Origin: a virus
Length of the DNA stretch: 64,000 nt
Strand: one strand, 5' to 3'
Virus record (IMG/VR): IMGVR_UViG_3300025161_000004
Coordinates: 124,001 to 188,000 of that record
Both the position numbers and the translations under genes were made by a program. The notes under the pieces were generated by a model. It saw only the letters and a list, made by a program, of their open reading frames with translations, was not told the origin of the DNA and did no database searches. Shown piece by piece: positions 26,649 to 34,332 of the stretch. Each line of letters begins with the position of its first letter. Positions within the stretch are counted from its first letter, which is position 1.

Positions 26649-27416
26649 TCATCTTATTTTATAAGAAATCTTAAGTGGTCTGGTAGTTTTAATTACTTCA
26701 AATTCTTTTTCATTCTGAATATAACCTTGAACTTTAAGTTTATATGCAGTAACAAAATACCTATCACCATCGATGTTTTGTACAGTATTTTCTTCACTAA
26801 TCTCGTCTAATAATACTGGAAATGGAACTCCCTTGACGAAAACATATGCTTGTCTACTAGCAAAATTTCTTAGTGTTTTTTCATCATACTCATTTATGTC
26901 AACAATATATTTGGCAAATAATCTAACATCATAAGTTAAATCAACATTTACAGGTTCAGGAATTTTAATTCTATAATTAATTATAACACCATCATCCAAT
27001 ACGGGAACATCAATGTATCTGAATGTTTTACCCTGTGCAATTCTCCATTTAGTACCTAATCGAGTACCTTGCTCTTTTGCAAATCGCCTAACAGTTATAA
27101 ACGGAGTCAATATATTTTTATCCTTGTCAGTATATTTCCAAGTTTGTGAGAATTCCCCCCATCTTTCATTATCCAACCAAATAACAGGTACATCCTTACC
27201 ATCTATTACTAATTTCATTTCACCCTTTTCAACATATTCATATGCGGCTAAATCAATATCCTCCAATTTTATTGTGTATGGAAAATACTTTGTTTTATTA
27301 TCAGTTTGGCGCATTAATTCCTCTACTCTATCTGCTCCAAATTTAAGGAATTCCCTTCCTATCTTTGGCGGATCTATATTTACTGGAATTTTTTCTTTTT
27401 TTCTCGGTAATGCCAT
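26649..27416 (-). CDS. gp15: Tail completion / sheath stabiliser, T4 gp15-like
   Basis: A 255-residue protein. Residues about 165-250 (NVDLTYDVRLFAKYIVDINEYDEKTLRNF, RQAYVFVKGVPFPVLLDEI, DRYFVTAYKLKVQGYI) follow the pattern of gp15-type tail terminators, where a Y-L/F-T/K-RY motif is followed by beta strands and a closing GW/GYI strand. T4 gp15 caps the sheath and joins tail to head. The neck-like gene pair lies 5 kb to the right on the same strand. The assignment rests on pattern and context. Confidence 0.55.
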   Translation of the reverse strand: MALPRKKEKIPVNIDPPKIGREFLKFGADRVEELMRQTDNKTKYFPYTIKLEDIDLAAYEYVEKGEMKLVIDGKDVPVIWLDNERWGEFSQTWKYTDKDKNILTPFITVRRFAKEQGTRLGTKWRIAQGKTFRYIDVPVLDDGVIINYRIKIPEPVNVDLTYDVRLFAKYIVDINEYDEKTLRNFASRQAYVFVKGVPFPVLLDEISEENTVQNIDGDRYFVTAYKLKVQGYIQNEKEFEVIKTTRPLKISYKIR

Positions 27417-27430
27417 TCTTATATATTTTT

Positions 27431-27440
27431 TATAAATACT
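27431..27440 (-). promoter_or_regulatory. Late promoter motif AGTATTTATA
   Basis: Fourteen bases upstream of the gp15-like ATG at 27416, giving a very short leader. Confidence 0.6.
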
Positions 27441-27441
27441 C

Positions 27442-27472
27442 TTTACAAGTAATTTAAATTTTTATATATTTG
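27442..27472 (+). promoter_or_regulatory. Host-type promoter, TTTA-N19-TATATTTG
   Basis: TTTA (27442-27445) and TATATTTG (27465-27472), five bases before ATG 27478. The expected start of transcription falls at or next to the ATG, so the mRNA may be leaderless. Confidence 0.55.
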
Positions 27473-27477
27473 TAATT

Positions 27478-27828
27478 ATGTTATTAAAAAGAGTCGTACA
27501 ATTAGATGATAATGGTGTTGAAGATGTTATTGAGGCAATATATGATTCATCTAACTTATTAAAAACCACATACTTACCTAAACAACAAATCCTATATATT
27601 TACTTTAAAAAGGGAGTTGTATATTCGTATTATAATGTAGATAAGGCGGTCTATACTGAATTTGAAACCGCAGAATCTCAGGGCACATATCACAATAAAA
27701 ACTTTAAGAATAATAACAAATATCCCTATTCTAAAGAATTTAAAATGTTGAATTTTGAGATTCAAAATATTAATGAAGAGATTGAAGAAGCGTTAAAAAA
27801 TAAATTAAGCCAATCAAATAATGGTTGA
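27478..27828 (+). CDS. KTSC domain protein
   Basis: A 116-residue protein. Residues about 23-85 match the KTSC domain: YDSSNLLKTTYLPKQQILYIYFKKG, VYSYYNVDKAVYTEFETAESQGTYHNKNFKNNNKYPY. These domains occur with lysyl-tRNA synthetases and in small phage proteins and may bind nucleic acid, but the function is unproven. First gene of a plus-strand metabolic unit that continues to the phenylalanine hydroxylase; overlaps the next gene by eight bases. Confidence 0.78.
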   Translation: MLLKRVVQLDDNGVEDVIEAIYDSSNLLKTTYLPKQQILYIYFKKGVVYSYYNVDKAVYTEFETAESQGTYHNKNFKNNNKYPYSKEFKMLNFEIQNINEEIEEALKNKLSQSNNG

Positions 27829-28120
27829 CGAACAGCATTTATTAAATCAGATTAAATTATTGAAAATGGCTCTTGAGTTTTATGCTGAAGAAGCTAATTA
27901 TGTCAATAATCAAATTTTTAATGATAAAGGATTTATTGCAAGAAACACCCTAGATAGATTATCTATTTTAAATAATGAAATTAGACAATCTCAAGAGTTA
28001 TTCGATAAAATACAGAAAATAAAAACTGATAATAATATCGATGATACTGGTATTAGTGATACGGATTTAATAAATATTTTAGGAAAATTAGATGAATTAA
28101 ATAACAAACTAAATACATGA
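27821..28120 (+). CDS. Small coiled-coil hypothetical protein
   Basis: A 99-residue, acidic, helical protein (MVDEQHLLNQIKLLKMALEF...) without a known family. It overlaps both neighbours by eight and four bases. By position it could partner the AAA ATPase encoded next. Confidence 0.7.
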   Translation: MVDEQHLLNQIKLLKMALEFYAEEANYVNNQIFNDKGFIARNTLDRLSILNNEIRQSQELFDKIQKIKTDNNIDDTGISDTDLINILGKLDELNNKLNT

Positions 28121-29250
28121 AAATAAAACAAAATAATAAAACGTATATACCTAAATTTTCTAAACCTGAAACAAGAGATATTTATTCACATTTTTTTGAT
28201 TCTGATTTCGGAATTTTACAAAAAAATATTATATCGTATTTTAATAATACCTTAAATATTGATTCATTTTCTATTACAGTCGAAAATCTATTGAAGGATG
28301 ATTTATACATAAAACTTAATGAATTGGGTTTTTATTTATTATACAAACACGAAAATCTTAATAGAAATGATAAACAAAACACCACACAAAGTAATTTTGC
28401 AATTGATGATTTTTATTATGGTGATAGTGTTACAGTTTTTGCAAAAGAAAATTATGAAGCAATTTTAAGTATTGAGAGATCAAGTAGGAATAATTTAAAT
28501 GTTACATGCTTCTATATTCAAGAAACAAAAAATATAGAAGAATTAATCAAATTTCTTAGTAAACATCACCGTAAGATAGATAAAAAGGTTCAAATAATAA
28601 CGAGAAGATCGCATGGTTATGAAATACAAGCTATTGATGTAAAAAAAATTGATATTGATTTCGATCTCTATTACAATGATGATTTTAAATATTCTGAATT
28701 GAAAAAAAATATTGAATTAGATGAAAATGGAATCATCATTATGAGCGGTGTACCGGGAAGCGGTAAAAGTTCCCTTATAAAGTACATGATAAGAGATATT
28801 CCAAGAGAATTTTGCTATTTACCACCAAATAATATTGAATTGTTTTCTGATCCTTCTTCACTACCATTTATTATTCAAGAGTTAAATAATAAGATTTTAA
28901 TAATCGAGGATTGTGAAAAATTATTAAGATCAAGAGATGAAGGTGACAATTGGAATATTGCAACAATATTAAATATTAGTGATGGTATTTTAGGAGATTA
29001 TCTTAATTTAAAGATGATTTTAACCATCAATACTACCGAAAAAATAGATGAGGCTTTGTTAAGAAAAGGAAGATTACTATATTCGTATGATTTTAAAAAT
29101 CTGACTGTGGCTAAAGTAAATGCTTTAGCTAAAAAACTTGGAATTGATAAGGAATTTACACAAGAATTACCATTGACTGATCTTTTAAATTATGATAAAG
29201 AAAATAATGCAACTAATTTTGTTAAGAAAAAGAAAAAAATAGGATTTTAA
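28117..29250 (+). CDS. AAA-type ATPase
   Basis: A 377-residue protein. The ATPase core occupies residues about 205-355: Walker A SGVPGSGKSS, Walker B KILIIEDCEKLL, sensor-type MILTINTTEKIDEALLRKGR with the Arg-containing arginine-finger region. The fold resembles the AAA family of BCS1/FtsH/p97-like ATPases. The N-terminal 200 residues are unknown and possibly recognise a substrate. Role in the phage is unknown; the host-type promoter and neighbours suggest early function. The C-terminus ends in KKKKKIGF. Confidence 0.75.
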   Translation: MKIKQNNKTYIPKFSKPETRDIYSHFFDSDFGILQKNIISYFNNTLNIDSFSITVENLLKDDLYIKLNELGFYLLYKHENLNRNDKQNTTQSNFAIDDFYYGDSVTVFAKENYEAILSIERSSRNNLNVTCFYIQETKNIEELIKFLSKHHRKIDKKVQIITRRSHGYEIQAIDVKKIDIDFDLYYNDDFKYSELKKNIELDENGIIIMSGVPGSGKSSLIKYMIRDIPREFCYLPPNNIELFSDPSSLPFIIQELNNKILIIEDCEKLLRSRDEGDNWNIATILNISDGILGDYLNLKMILTINTTEKIDEALLRKGRLLYSYDFKNLTVAKVNALAKKLGIDKEFTQELPLTDLLNYDKENNATNFVKKKKKIGF

Positions 29251-29693
29251 TGTCTATGAATAAAATAAAATTTAAAAAATTATCAACACATGCCGTTTCA
29301 CCTTATAAAGCAAAAAAAGGCGATGCGGGCTTTGATATGACTGCAATTTCAATAGATGAAACCGAAAATTACATTGAGTATGGTACGGGTATTGCCGTTG
29401 AAATACCAGAAAATTATTTAGGAATACTTGTACCAAGAAGTTCAGTTACAAATAAAAATCTTATTTTGAAAAATTCTATTGGAATTATAGATAGTGGATA
29501 TCGTGGTGAACTTAAATTCAGATATTTACGATTGAAAGATGAAACAGGTAATATGAGAAATAATATTTATAATGTTGGTGAAAGATGTGGTCAACTGATA
29601 ATTTTAGAACTTCCATGTTTTGAAATGGAAGAAGTTAATGAATTATCTGATTCTGAAAGAGGGTGTGGTGGATACGGAAGTACGGGAAGTTAG
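29250..29693 (+). CDS. dut: dUTP diphosphatase (dUTPase)
   Basis: A 147-residue trimeric-type dUTPase with all five motifs: GDAGFDM (24-30), PRSSV (about 71-75), GIIDSGYRGEL (about 88-98), GQLII (about 118-122) and the C-terminal ERGCGGYGSTG. It converts dUTP to dUMP and so supplies the substrate of thymidylate synthase while keeping uracil out of DNA. It overlaps the stop of the ATPase gene (TAATG), and thyX follows 160 bases later. Confidence 0.95.
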   Translation: MSMNKIKFKKLSTHAVSPYKAKKGDAGFDMTAISIDETENYIEYGTGIAVEIPENYLGILVPRSSVTNKNLILKNSIGIIDSGYRGELKFRYLRLKDETGNMRNNIYNVGERCGQLIILELPCFEMEEVNELSDSERGCGGYGSTGS

Positions 29694-29886
29694 AGAATAC
29701 CATAGTAATGGTTTTCTAAAGTCAATTTATTTTCTTAATAATGAAAATAAAAAACATGGCATATATAAAGAATATTGGTTTGATGATGGATCACTTATGC
29801 AAATAAGTTTTTATAATAATGATATTTTAGAAACAAGTATATATTTTTATAAATATGGAAGTAAAACTCAAATCAATTACACCTAA
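29620..29886 (+). CDS. YwqK/MORN-repeat-like small protein
   Basis: An 88-residue frame lies in the other frame across the dUTPase end and the gap to thyX. From EVREYHSNGFLKSIYFLNNENKKHGIYKEYWFDDGSLMQI onward it has the short repeats of YwqK/MORN-like proteins. The ATG at 29620 lies 73 bases inside dut; GTG codons at 29665 and 29668 would give a shorter overlap and are likely starts. The stop lies inside thyX. Function unknown; such repeats occur in toxin-antitoxin-like and membrane-associated proteins. Confidence 0.6.
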   Translation: MKWKKLMNYLILKEGVVDTEVREVREYHSNGFLKSIYFLNNENKKHGIYKEYWFDDGSLMQISFYNNDILETSIYFYKYGSKTQINYT

Positions 29887-30535
29887 TGCAGAATTGAATA
29901 TTGTTGAAATAGCAAGAGTTAGTTCAACAAGAAAAGATAAAACTGAAAAACCAGAACAATTACTTAACTATCTTATAAAGAATAAGCACTGGAGTCCATT
30001 TGAACATAGTTATTTAACTTTTGAAATAATTACATCAAAAGCAATAGGTATTCAATTATTAAGACACAGAAGTTTTACTTTTCAAGAATTGAGTCAACGA
30101 TATGCTATTGTAGATAATATAGAATCGATTGAATTCAGACTTCAAGCAAAAAAGAATAGGCAAAGCAGTACATTTAGTATCGCAAAATTAGATTTCAATG
30201 ATAGCACATTTAAATTATCATTAGAAGCTGAAAATTTTTATCAGGTAGAATATAATGACCTTTTAATGGAAATCGGTAAAAATATTCTTAAAGCTCAAGA
30301 ATTATATAAAAGGGCAATTGAAAATGGAATAGCTAAAGAGTGTGCAAGAATGATATTGCCAATGGCAACTGAAACTAAAATATATATGACTGGTAGTATT
30401 AGATCATGGATTCATTTTTTGGAAATTAGAGATGATGAGCACGCACAAAAAGAAATACAATTGATAGCGAAAGAAATAAAAAGAATATTTACATCTGAAT
30501 GTCCTATTATAAGTAAATCTTTGGGTTGGTGTTAA
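29855..30535 (+). CDS. thyX: Flavin-dependent thymidylate synthase
   Basis: A 226-residue ThyX. It holds the signature RHRSFTFQELSQRY (about residues 70-83), a variant of RHRxxSxxxxSxR with Thr for the first Ser, which binds substrate and FAD. ECARMILPMATETKIYMTGSIRSWIHFLEIR (near 165-195) is the other conserved block. It makes dTMP from dUMP with FAD and methylenetetrahydrofolate. Together with dut it forms a dTTP-supply module fitting this AT-rich genome. Confidence 0.93.
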   Translation: MEVKLKSITPNAELNIVEIARVSSTRKDKTEKPEQLLNYLIKNKHWSPFEHSYLTFEIITSKAIGIQLLRHRSFTFQELSQRYAIVDNIESIEFRLQAKKNRQSSTFSIAKLDFNDSTFKLSLEAENFYQVEYNDLLMEIGKNILKAQELYKRAIENGIAKECARMILPMATETKIYMTGSIRSWIHFLEIRDDEHAQKEIQLIAKEIKRIFTSECPIISKSLGWC

Positions 30536-30546
30536 AAATTTGAATT

Positions 30547-31104
30547 ATGAGAGTAGTAGAAACAGATATACTAGGCTGTTTTATAATATATCCTACTGTA
30601 TTTAACGATTACAGAGGTAGTTTTACAGAATTATTTAATTTAGAGCGATATATTGATATTGGTATTATTGATAGAAATACAAAATTTGTACAAGATAATA
30701 TTTCATTTTCTGTATCTGGTACAATAAGAGGGCTGCACTTCCAAAAAGGAATACATGCACAAGCCAAACTTGTGACATGTCTAATGGGTAGAGTGTTAGA
30801 TGTAATTGTGGATTGTAGAAAAAGTAGCCCTTCATTTGGTAAGGTATTGACGTATGATATTGATTCAGTAGCAAAACAACAAATATATATACCACGTGGT
30901 TGTGCACATGGTTTTGCCGTGTTATCTGATTCAGCATATTTCATGTACAAATGTGATAATTATTATAATAGAGAAAGTGATTCTGGTATTGTCTATAATG
31001 ATCCCGATCTTAAAATAAATTGGTTTGTGGATAATGGACTTCCCTTAATCTCTGAAAAGGATAGAAATTTACCTACATGGAATAATTGTTATAAATTTGA
31101 ATGA
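30547..31104 (+). CDS. rfbC: dTDP-4-dehydrorhamnose 3,5-epimerase-like protein
   Basis: A 185-residue RmlC/RfbC-type cupin. Marks: LGCFIIYPTVFNDYRGSFTELFN, QDNISFSVSGTIRGLHFQ (RGLHFQ with the catalytic His near 62), VLDVIVDCRKSSPSFGK, and PRGCAHGFAVLSD. It acts in dTDP-sugar synthesis. No other rml genes are seen in the window, so it may modify host-made dTDP-sugars, perhaps for the phage glycosyltransferases at 10018-12016 (inference). Confidence 0.9.
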   Translation: MRVVETDILGCFIIYPTVFNDYRGSFTELFNLERYIDIGIIDRNTKFVQDNISFSVSGTIRGLHFQKGIHAQAKLVTCLMGRVLDVIVDCRKSSPSFGKVLTYDIDSVAKQQIYIPRGCAHGFAVLSDSAYFMYKCDNYYNRESDSGIVYNDPDLKINWFVDNGLPLISEKDRNLPTWNNCYKFE

Positions 31105-31340
31105 ATGTTTTCATAGCATGTATATTAATATTATCCATTACAGTACTTCTATTATCGATTGCTATTCTTTTAGTTATAAAGAAAACAATCTATTTGTCAA
31201 GGAAGGAAAAGGATTTTATTGAATTTGCTATTGATATGTATATTGACTATGCCAAAGATTTGGATATAAATTCAGAAACAGAACATGATAGAATTGTTGT
31301 AGAACTAAAAAAAATTAAAGACAAACTAAATAAAGAATAA
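31101..31340 (+). CDS. Small single-pass membrane protein
   Basis: A 79-residue protein with an N-terminal membrane segment (FIACILILSITVLLLSIAILLVI, residues 3-25) followed by a basic then acidic helical cytoplasmic part. It overlaps the epimerase gene by four bases and is one base from the hydroxylase gene. No family recognised. Confidence 0.75.
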   Translation: MNVFIACILILSITVLLLSIAILLVIKKTIYLSRKEKDFIEFAIDMYIDYAKDLDINSETEHDRIVVELKKIKDKLNKE

Positions 31341-31341
31341 A

Positions 31342-32094
31342 ATGAATGAAAAATTAAAATATGTTATTACAGAACAAAATTATGATGCATATACTAAAGA
31401 AGATCAATTGGTTTGGAGTACTCTTTATTCTAAATTATATGTTTATTTTTTATATAAGGATGCTATCGTTACAGAATTTTACGATGGATTGTTAAAATTA
31501 AAAATCGGTAGTGACAGGATTCCAAAATTTGATGAAGTTAATAAAATACTCGCTCAAGAAACAGGATTTGAAATTGTCCCTGTAAATGGAATTGTAGATG
31601 ACGATATATTTTTTGCTTTTTTAAAAAACAAACAATTTCCAGTTACAACTTGGATAAGAAAGCCAGATCAGTTAAATTATATCGAACAACCTGATATGTT
31701 TCATGATTTATTTGGTCATGTACCTTTCTTGGTTAACAAGAAATATTGTGATTTTTTGATAAGATTAGGTAGACATGCGGAGGCAATATTTAATTCTAAC
31801 GATAAGGAAAGGCAGTATAAGATGAGTAGATTGTATTGGTATACAATTGAATTTGGATTGGTAAAAGACAAAATTGGAGATATATTAATATATGGTTCAG
31901 GTATAATATCTTCATTTGGTGAAACAAATAAAGTTTACGATTTATCAAGATCGAAATATAGCGATCATGAAATTTGTGAATTTAATTTAAATATTCTTAA
32001 TAGAAGATTTGTGAAAAACGAATTTCAAGAATTTTATGCGTATATTAGTGATTCATTAGATTCATTAATGGATATTCCAGTAGAATCGATATGA
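31342..32094 (+). CDS. phhA: Phenylalanine 4-monooxygenase (aromatic amino acid hydroxylase)
   Basis: A 250-residue protein of the pterin-dependent aromatic amino acid hydroxylase family. QPDMFHDLFGHVPFL supplies iron ligands His121 and His126, and RLYWYTIEFGLV supplies Glu170. TWIRKPDQLNYIEQPD before them and YGSGIISSFGE after them are also conserved. Bacterial enzymes of this size form Tyr from Phe with tetrahydropterin and O2. All catalytic residues are intact, so it is probably active. It is translated after the small membrane gene and is the last gene of the metabolic unit. Highly unusual in a phage. Confidence 0.93.
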   Translation: MNEKLKYVITEQNYDAYTKEDQLVWSTLYSKLYVYFLYKDAIVTEFYDGLLKLKIGSDRIPKFDEVNKILAQETGFEIVPVNGIVDDDIFFAFLKNKQFPVTTWIRKPDQLNYIEQPDMFHDLFGHVPFLVNKKYCDFLIRLGRHAEAIFNSNDKERQYKMSRLYWYTIEFGLVKDKIGDILIYGSGIISSFGETNKVYDLSRSKYSDHEICEFNLNILNRRFVKNEFQEFYAYISDSLDSLMDIPVESI

Positions 32095-32637
32095 TTATTT
32101 AGTTTCGTTAAGAAATGGTAAGACATCTTCCTTAACTGGAATTGCAGTTATTTTTTTCCAATACGGTTTGAAATTGGCAATCGTTTGTGATGTTACATCA
32201 GTAACATTCTGAGCATTCTCAACTTCAAAATATCTTGGTCTCTCGCCTGACATGTTATATTCTATAATATCACCTCTAAGTATTTCAATATTTTTCTCTG
32301 CCAATTCTTGTAGATATACATTAACTACTATCGAAGTAATATCATCTCTAACAGCACCACCATCAGTATAATTTTTCTGTTCGGTATCGTTAATTTCAAC
32401 TAAGGCATGTAGTTCTACTGGTGGAAAAAATTTCTTATCTGATGGTTTTGCTTGCCCATATAATTTATGGACTTTAGATTCAATAACGTTTATTTTATGG
32501 ATTTTAACCTTATAGTTAACATCACTTTTAAGATACTCCCTACCAATACTAATATCTAGATTAAAACTATTCTCACTCATGAATAGTCCATAACGTTCAT
32601 GTTCTAAATTAATTATGTCAACTTTTTTCTTACTCAT
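32095..32637 (-). CDS. Putative neck / head completion protein
   Basis: A 180-residue protein, beta-type in its middle part (VNYKVKIHKINVIESKVHKLYG...), ending with QTIANFKPYWKKITAIPVKEDVLPF. It follows the gp13-like gene by one base on the minus strand. Position next to gp13 suggests a gp14-type neck role, but the sequence does not prove it. Confidence 0.55.
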   Translation of the reverse strand: MSKKKVDIINLEHERYGLFMSENSFNLDISIGREYLKSDVNYKVKIHKINVIESKVHKLYGQAKPSDKKFFPPVELHALVEINDTEQKNYTDGGAVRDDITSIVVNVYLQELAEKNIEILRGDIIEYNMSGERPRYFEVENAQNVTDVTSQTIANFKPYWKKITAIPVKEDVLPFLNETK

Positions 32638-32638
32638 A

Positions 32639-33757
32639 TTATATTGCCATTATAGGAGTACGTGGTGGTTGATATCCTCTTTCTTTATTAACATTTTCAG
32701 CTATAGCTGCTCTATCAGCGGTCATTTGAACCAGCGATAATTTGTTCAGTGTGTCAAAAATCTTCTCACGTGTTTCGGTTTTAAGTTTTTCACCTTCATC
32801 TAAAAGATGTCTATAATCCATAGTTAGTGCCTTATTAGTACTACCAATTTCTCCAGAAAAGAATCCACGAATACCACCAATAACAATTTTAGTTCTTGCT
32901 ATGAAAAGATCACGAACTTGCTGTTTCGCTACATCATTTAATTTATCCCATCTCAAGATTTGAGTAGGAGCATCACTTGGTAATTTAATTATATCTTCAT
33001 TCTCCTCTAAACATTTATCTCTTCCAGAATCTTTTGTATCATAATAGAAATACCACACTTTTCTACCTTCATAATGTTTACCCCAACGACCAGCAATTTC
33101 ATTTCGTTTACCGGGAATAGGGTAAAGATGCAATAGCTTTGTACCATCAGCCTGACCAGTAATTCTATATGTCAGTGTTGATTGTAATACTCTTTGTTTC
33201 ATTCTTCTATCTTGTGCAGATAAAAGAATAGAATATGTTGGTTGAACATACATAGCAGGTCTACCCATATACGACCATCCAAATTGTCCCGCAGTCCAGT
33301 TAGTTAAGGCAAAAGGGTCATTTATACCTTGGTCAATTGATGGTGGAGTTTCCCACAAAACTTCATTAATTTCTCTATTAGCTGGTATTACATAATGTTG
33401 TGTATCTGCTGAAATCGTAATGAAATCTCTTTTTAATTCCCATTTATCACCAGCAGGAGCATTTGTACCTAAACCTACTTGTTTAGAATAGGCATAAGTA
33501 AAACTTCTCATGAAATCATTCGATTTTGTGCTATATGCAGTTAAAAAATCGGCACTATTAAGATCTAAACCCTGTAAAGATACCCATTGTTGTTGAATTA
33601 ACCACTCATTAACATAACTACTATAATCTTCTATAGAGAGTTCTAAAAATGAGTCTAACATCTCATCTGTGACTTGAATAGGTCTAATCGGATACCCCAA
33701 TTCATGTTTAACTTTTAAATAAAGTTTTTCTTTATCCGTTTTGCTTATTAGTGCCAT
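32639..33757 (-). CDS. gp13: Neck protein, T4 gp13-like head completion protein
   Basis: A 372-residue protein. The start (KEKLYLKVKHELGYPIRPIQVTDEMLDSFLELSIEDYSSYVNEWL) resembles the N-terminal helices of gp13-type adaptors that bind the portal. A middle FITISADTQHYVIPANREINEVLWE region and a helical C-terminus (DLFIARTKIVIGGIRGFFSGEIG, LLDEGEKLKTETREKIFDTL) fit an adaptor of the head-tail joint. T4 gp13 has 309 residues. Driven by a late promoter overlapping an early promoter on the other strand. Confidence 0.6.
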   Translation of the reverse strand: MALISKTDKEKLYLKVKHELGYPIRPIQVTDEMLDSFLELSIEDYSSYVNEWLIQQQWVSLQGLDLNSADFLTAYSTKSNDFMRSFTYAYSKQVGLGTNAPAGDKWELKRDFITISADTQHYVIPANREINEVLWETPPSIDQGINDPFALTNWTAGQFGWSYMGRPAMYVQPTYSILLSAQDRRMKQRVLQSTLTYRITGQADGTKLLHLYPIPGKRNEIAGRWGKHYEGRKVWYFYYDTKDSGRDKCLEENEDIIKLPSDAPTQILRWDKLNDVAKQQVRDLFIARTKIVIGGIRGFFSGEIGSTNKALTMDYRHLLDEGEKLKTETREKIFDTLNKLSLVQMTADRAAIAENVNKERGYQPPRTPIMAI

Positions 33758-33770
33758 TTTATTATATTTG
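33739..33770 (+). promoter_or_regulatory. Host-type promoter, TTTTG-N19-TATATTTG
   Basis: TTTTG (33739-33743) and TATATTTG (33763-33770), both exact, with 19-base spacer. It drives the plus-strand gene at 33795, and lies across the start codon of the gp13-like gene. Confidence 0.65.
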
Positions 33771-33778
33771 TATTTTTA

Positions 33779-33788
33779 TATAAATACT
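33779..33788 (-). promoter_or_regulatory. Late promoter motif AGTATTTATA
   Basis: Twenty-two bases upstream of the gp13-like ATG at 33757, and head-on to the host-type promoter on the other strand. Confidence 0.6.
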
Positions 33789-33794
33789 CAAAAA

Positions 33795-34319
33795 ATGACA
33801 TTTAAGATTGAATATCAAATACGACTAAATGATAATGGTAGACCCTATATCTATCTTAATCCAGAATTTCAAGATATACCTGCACATAGATTTTTTGTAT
33901 TGGAAATGACCAGATACATACTCTTTGATGTTATAGATAGAAATATGAGAAAACCTGATAACCAAAAGATATCTAATCAGGCGTTAAATATATTACAAAA
34001 TACAGCTATTTCAATTGGAAATATCAGTGACGAAATTGCAAAGATTATTAAATCATCAATGATCAATAATGTACCAATAAATAAAGTTTATAATGGTACT
34101 AAGTTTGATATCGTAGTAGATAGTAAATCAGATTTAAAGAATGTTTTAAAAGCATTTGTATTTAATAGTAAAATATATATAAGAAAAAACAATATCAAAG
34201 TACTCGTATTAGATGAAAAGAAAGTCTATCAGTTAGATTGGAAAAACATAAAAAAACCTAAATGGATACTATTAGATTCTTCAGAAAGGAATGAAAAAGA
34301 TTCAAAGAATGAAGCGTAA
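33795..34319 (+). CDS. Hypothetical protein
   Basis: A 174-residue protein starting MTFKIEYQIRLNDNGRPYIYL. This ATG is preferred to upstream alternative codons because it follows the host-type promoter by about 25 bases, and the upstream frame crosses the promoter. The protein is basic in its second half. It slightly overlaps, or directly precedes, the helicase gene. No family recognised. Confidence 0.7.
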   Translation: MTFKIEYQIRLNDNGRPYIYLNPEFQDIPAHRFFVLEMTRYILFDVIDRNMRKPDNQKISNQALNILQNTAISIGNISDEIAKIIKSSMINNVPINKVYNGTKFDIVVDSKSDLKNVLKAFVFNSKIYIRKNNIKVLVLDEKKVYQLDWKNIKKPKWILLDSSERNEKDSKNEA

Positions 34320-34332
34320 AAAAAATAATAAA

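Noticed and set aside
26652-26666. Small TCTTAT/ATAAGA hairpin as terminator between 26644 and 26649
   Set aside because: It is only six A/T-rich pairs and lies within the last codons of the minus-strand gene; too weak to call.
30609-30950. Two overlapping minus-strand frames inside rfbC
   Set aside because: They are antisense shadows of a clear epimerase gene.
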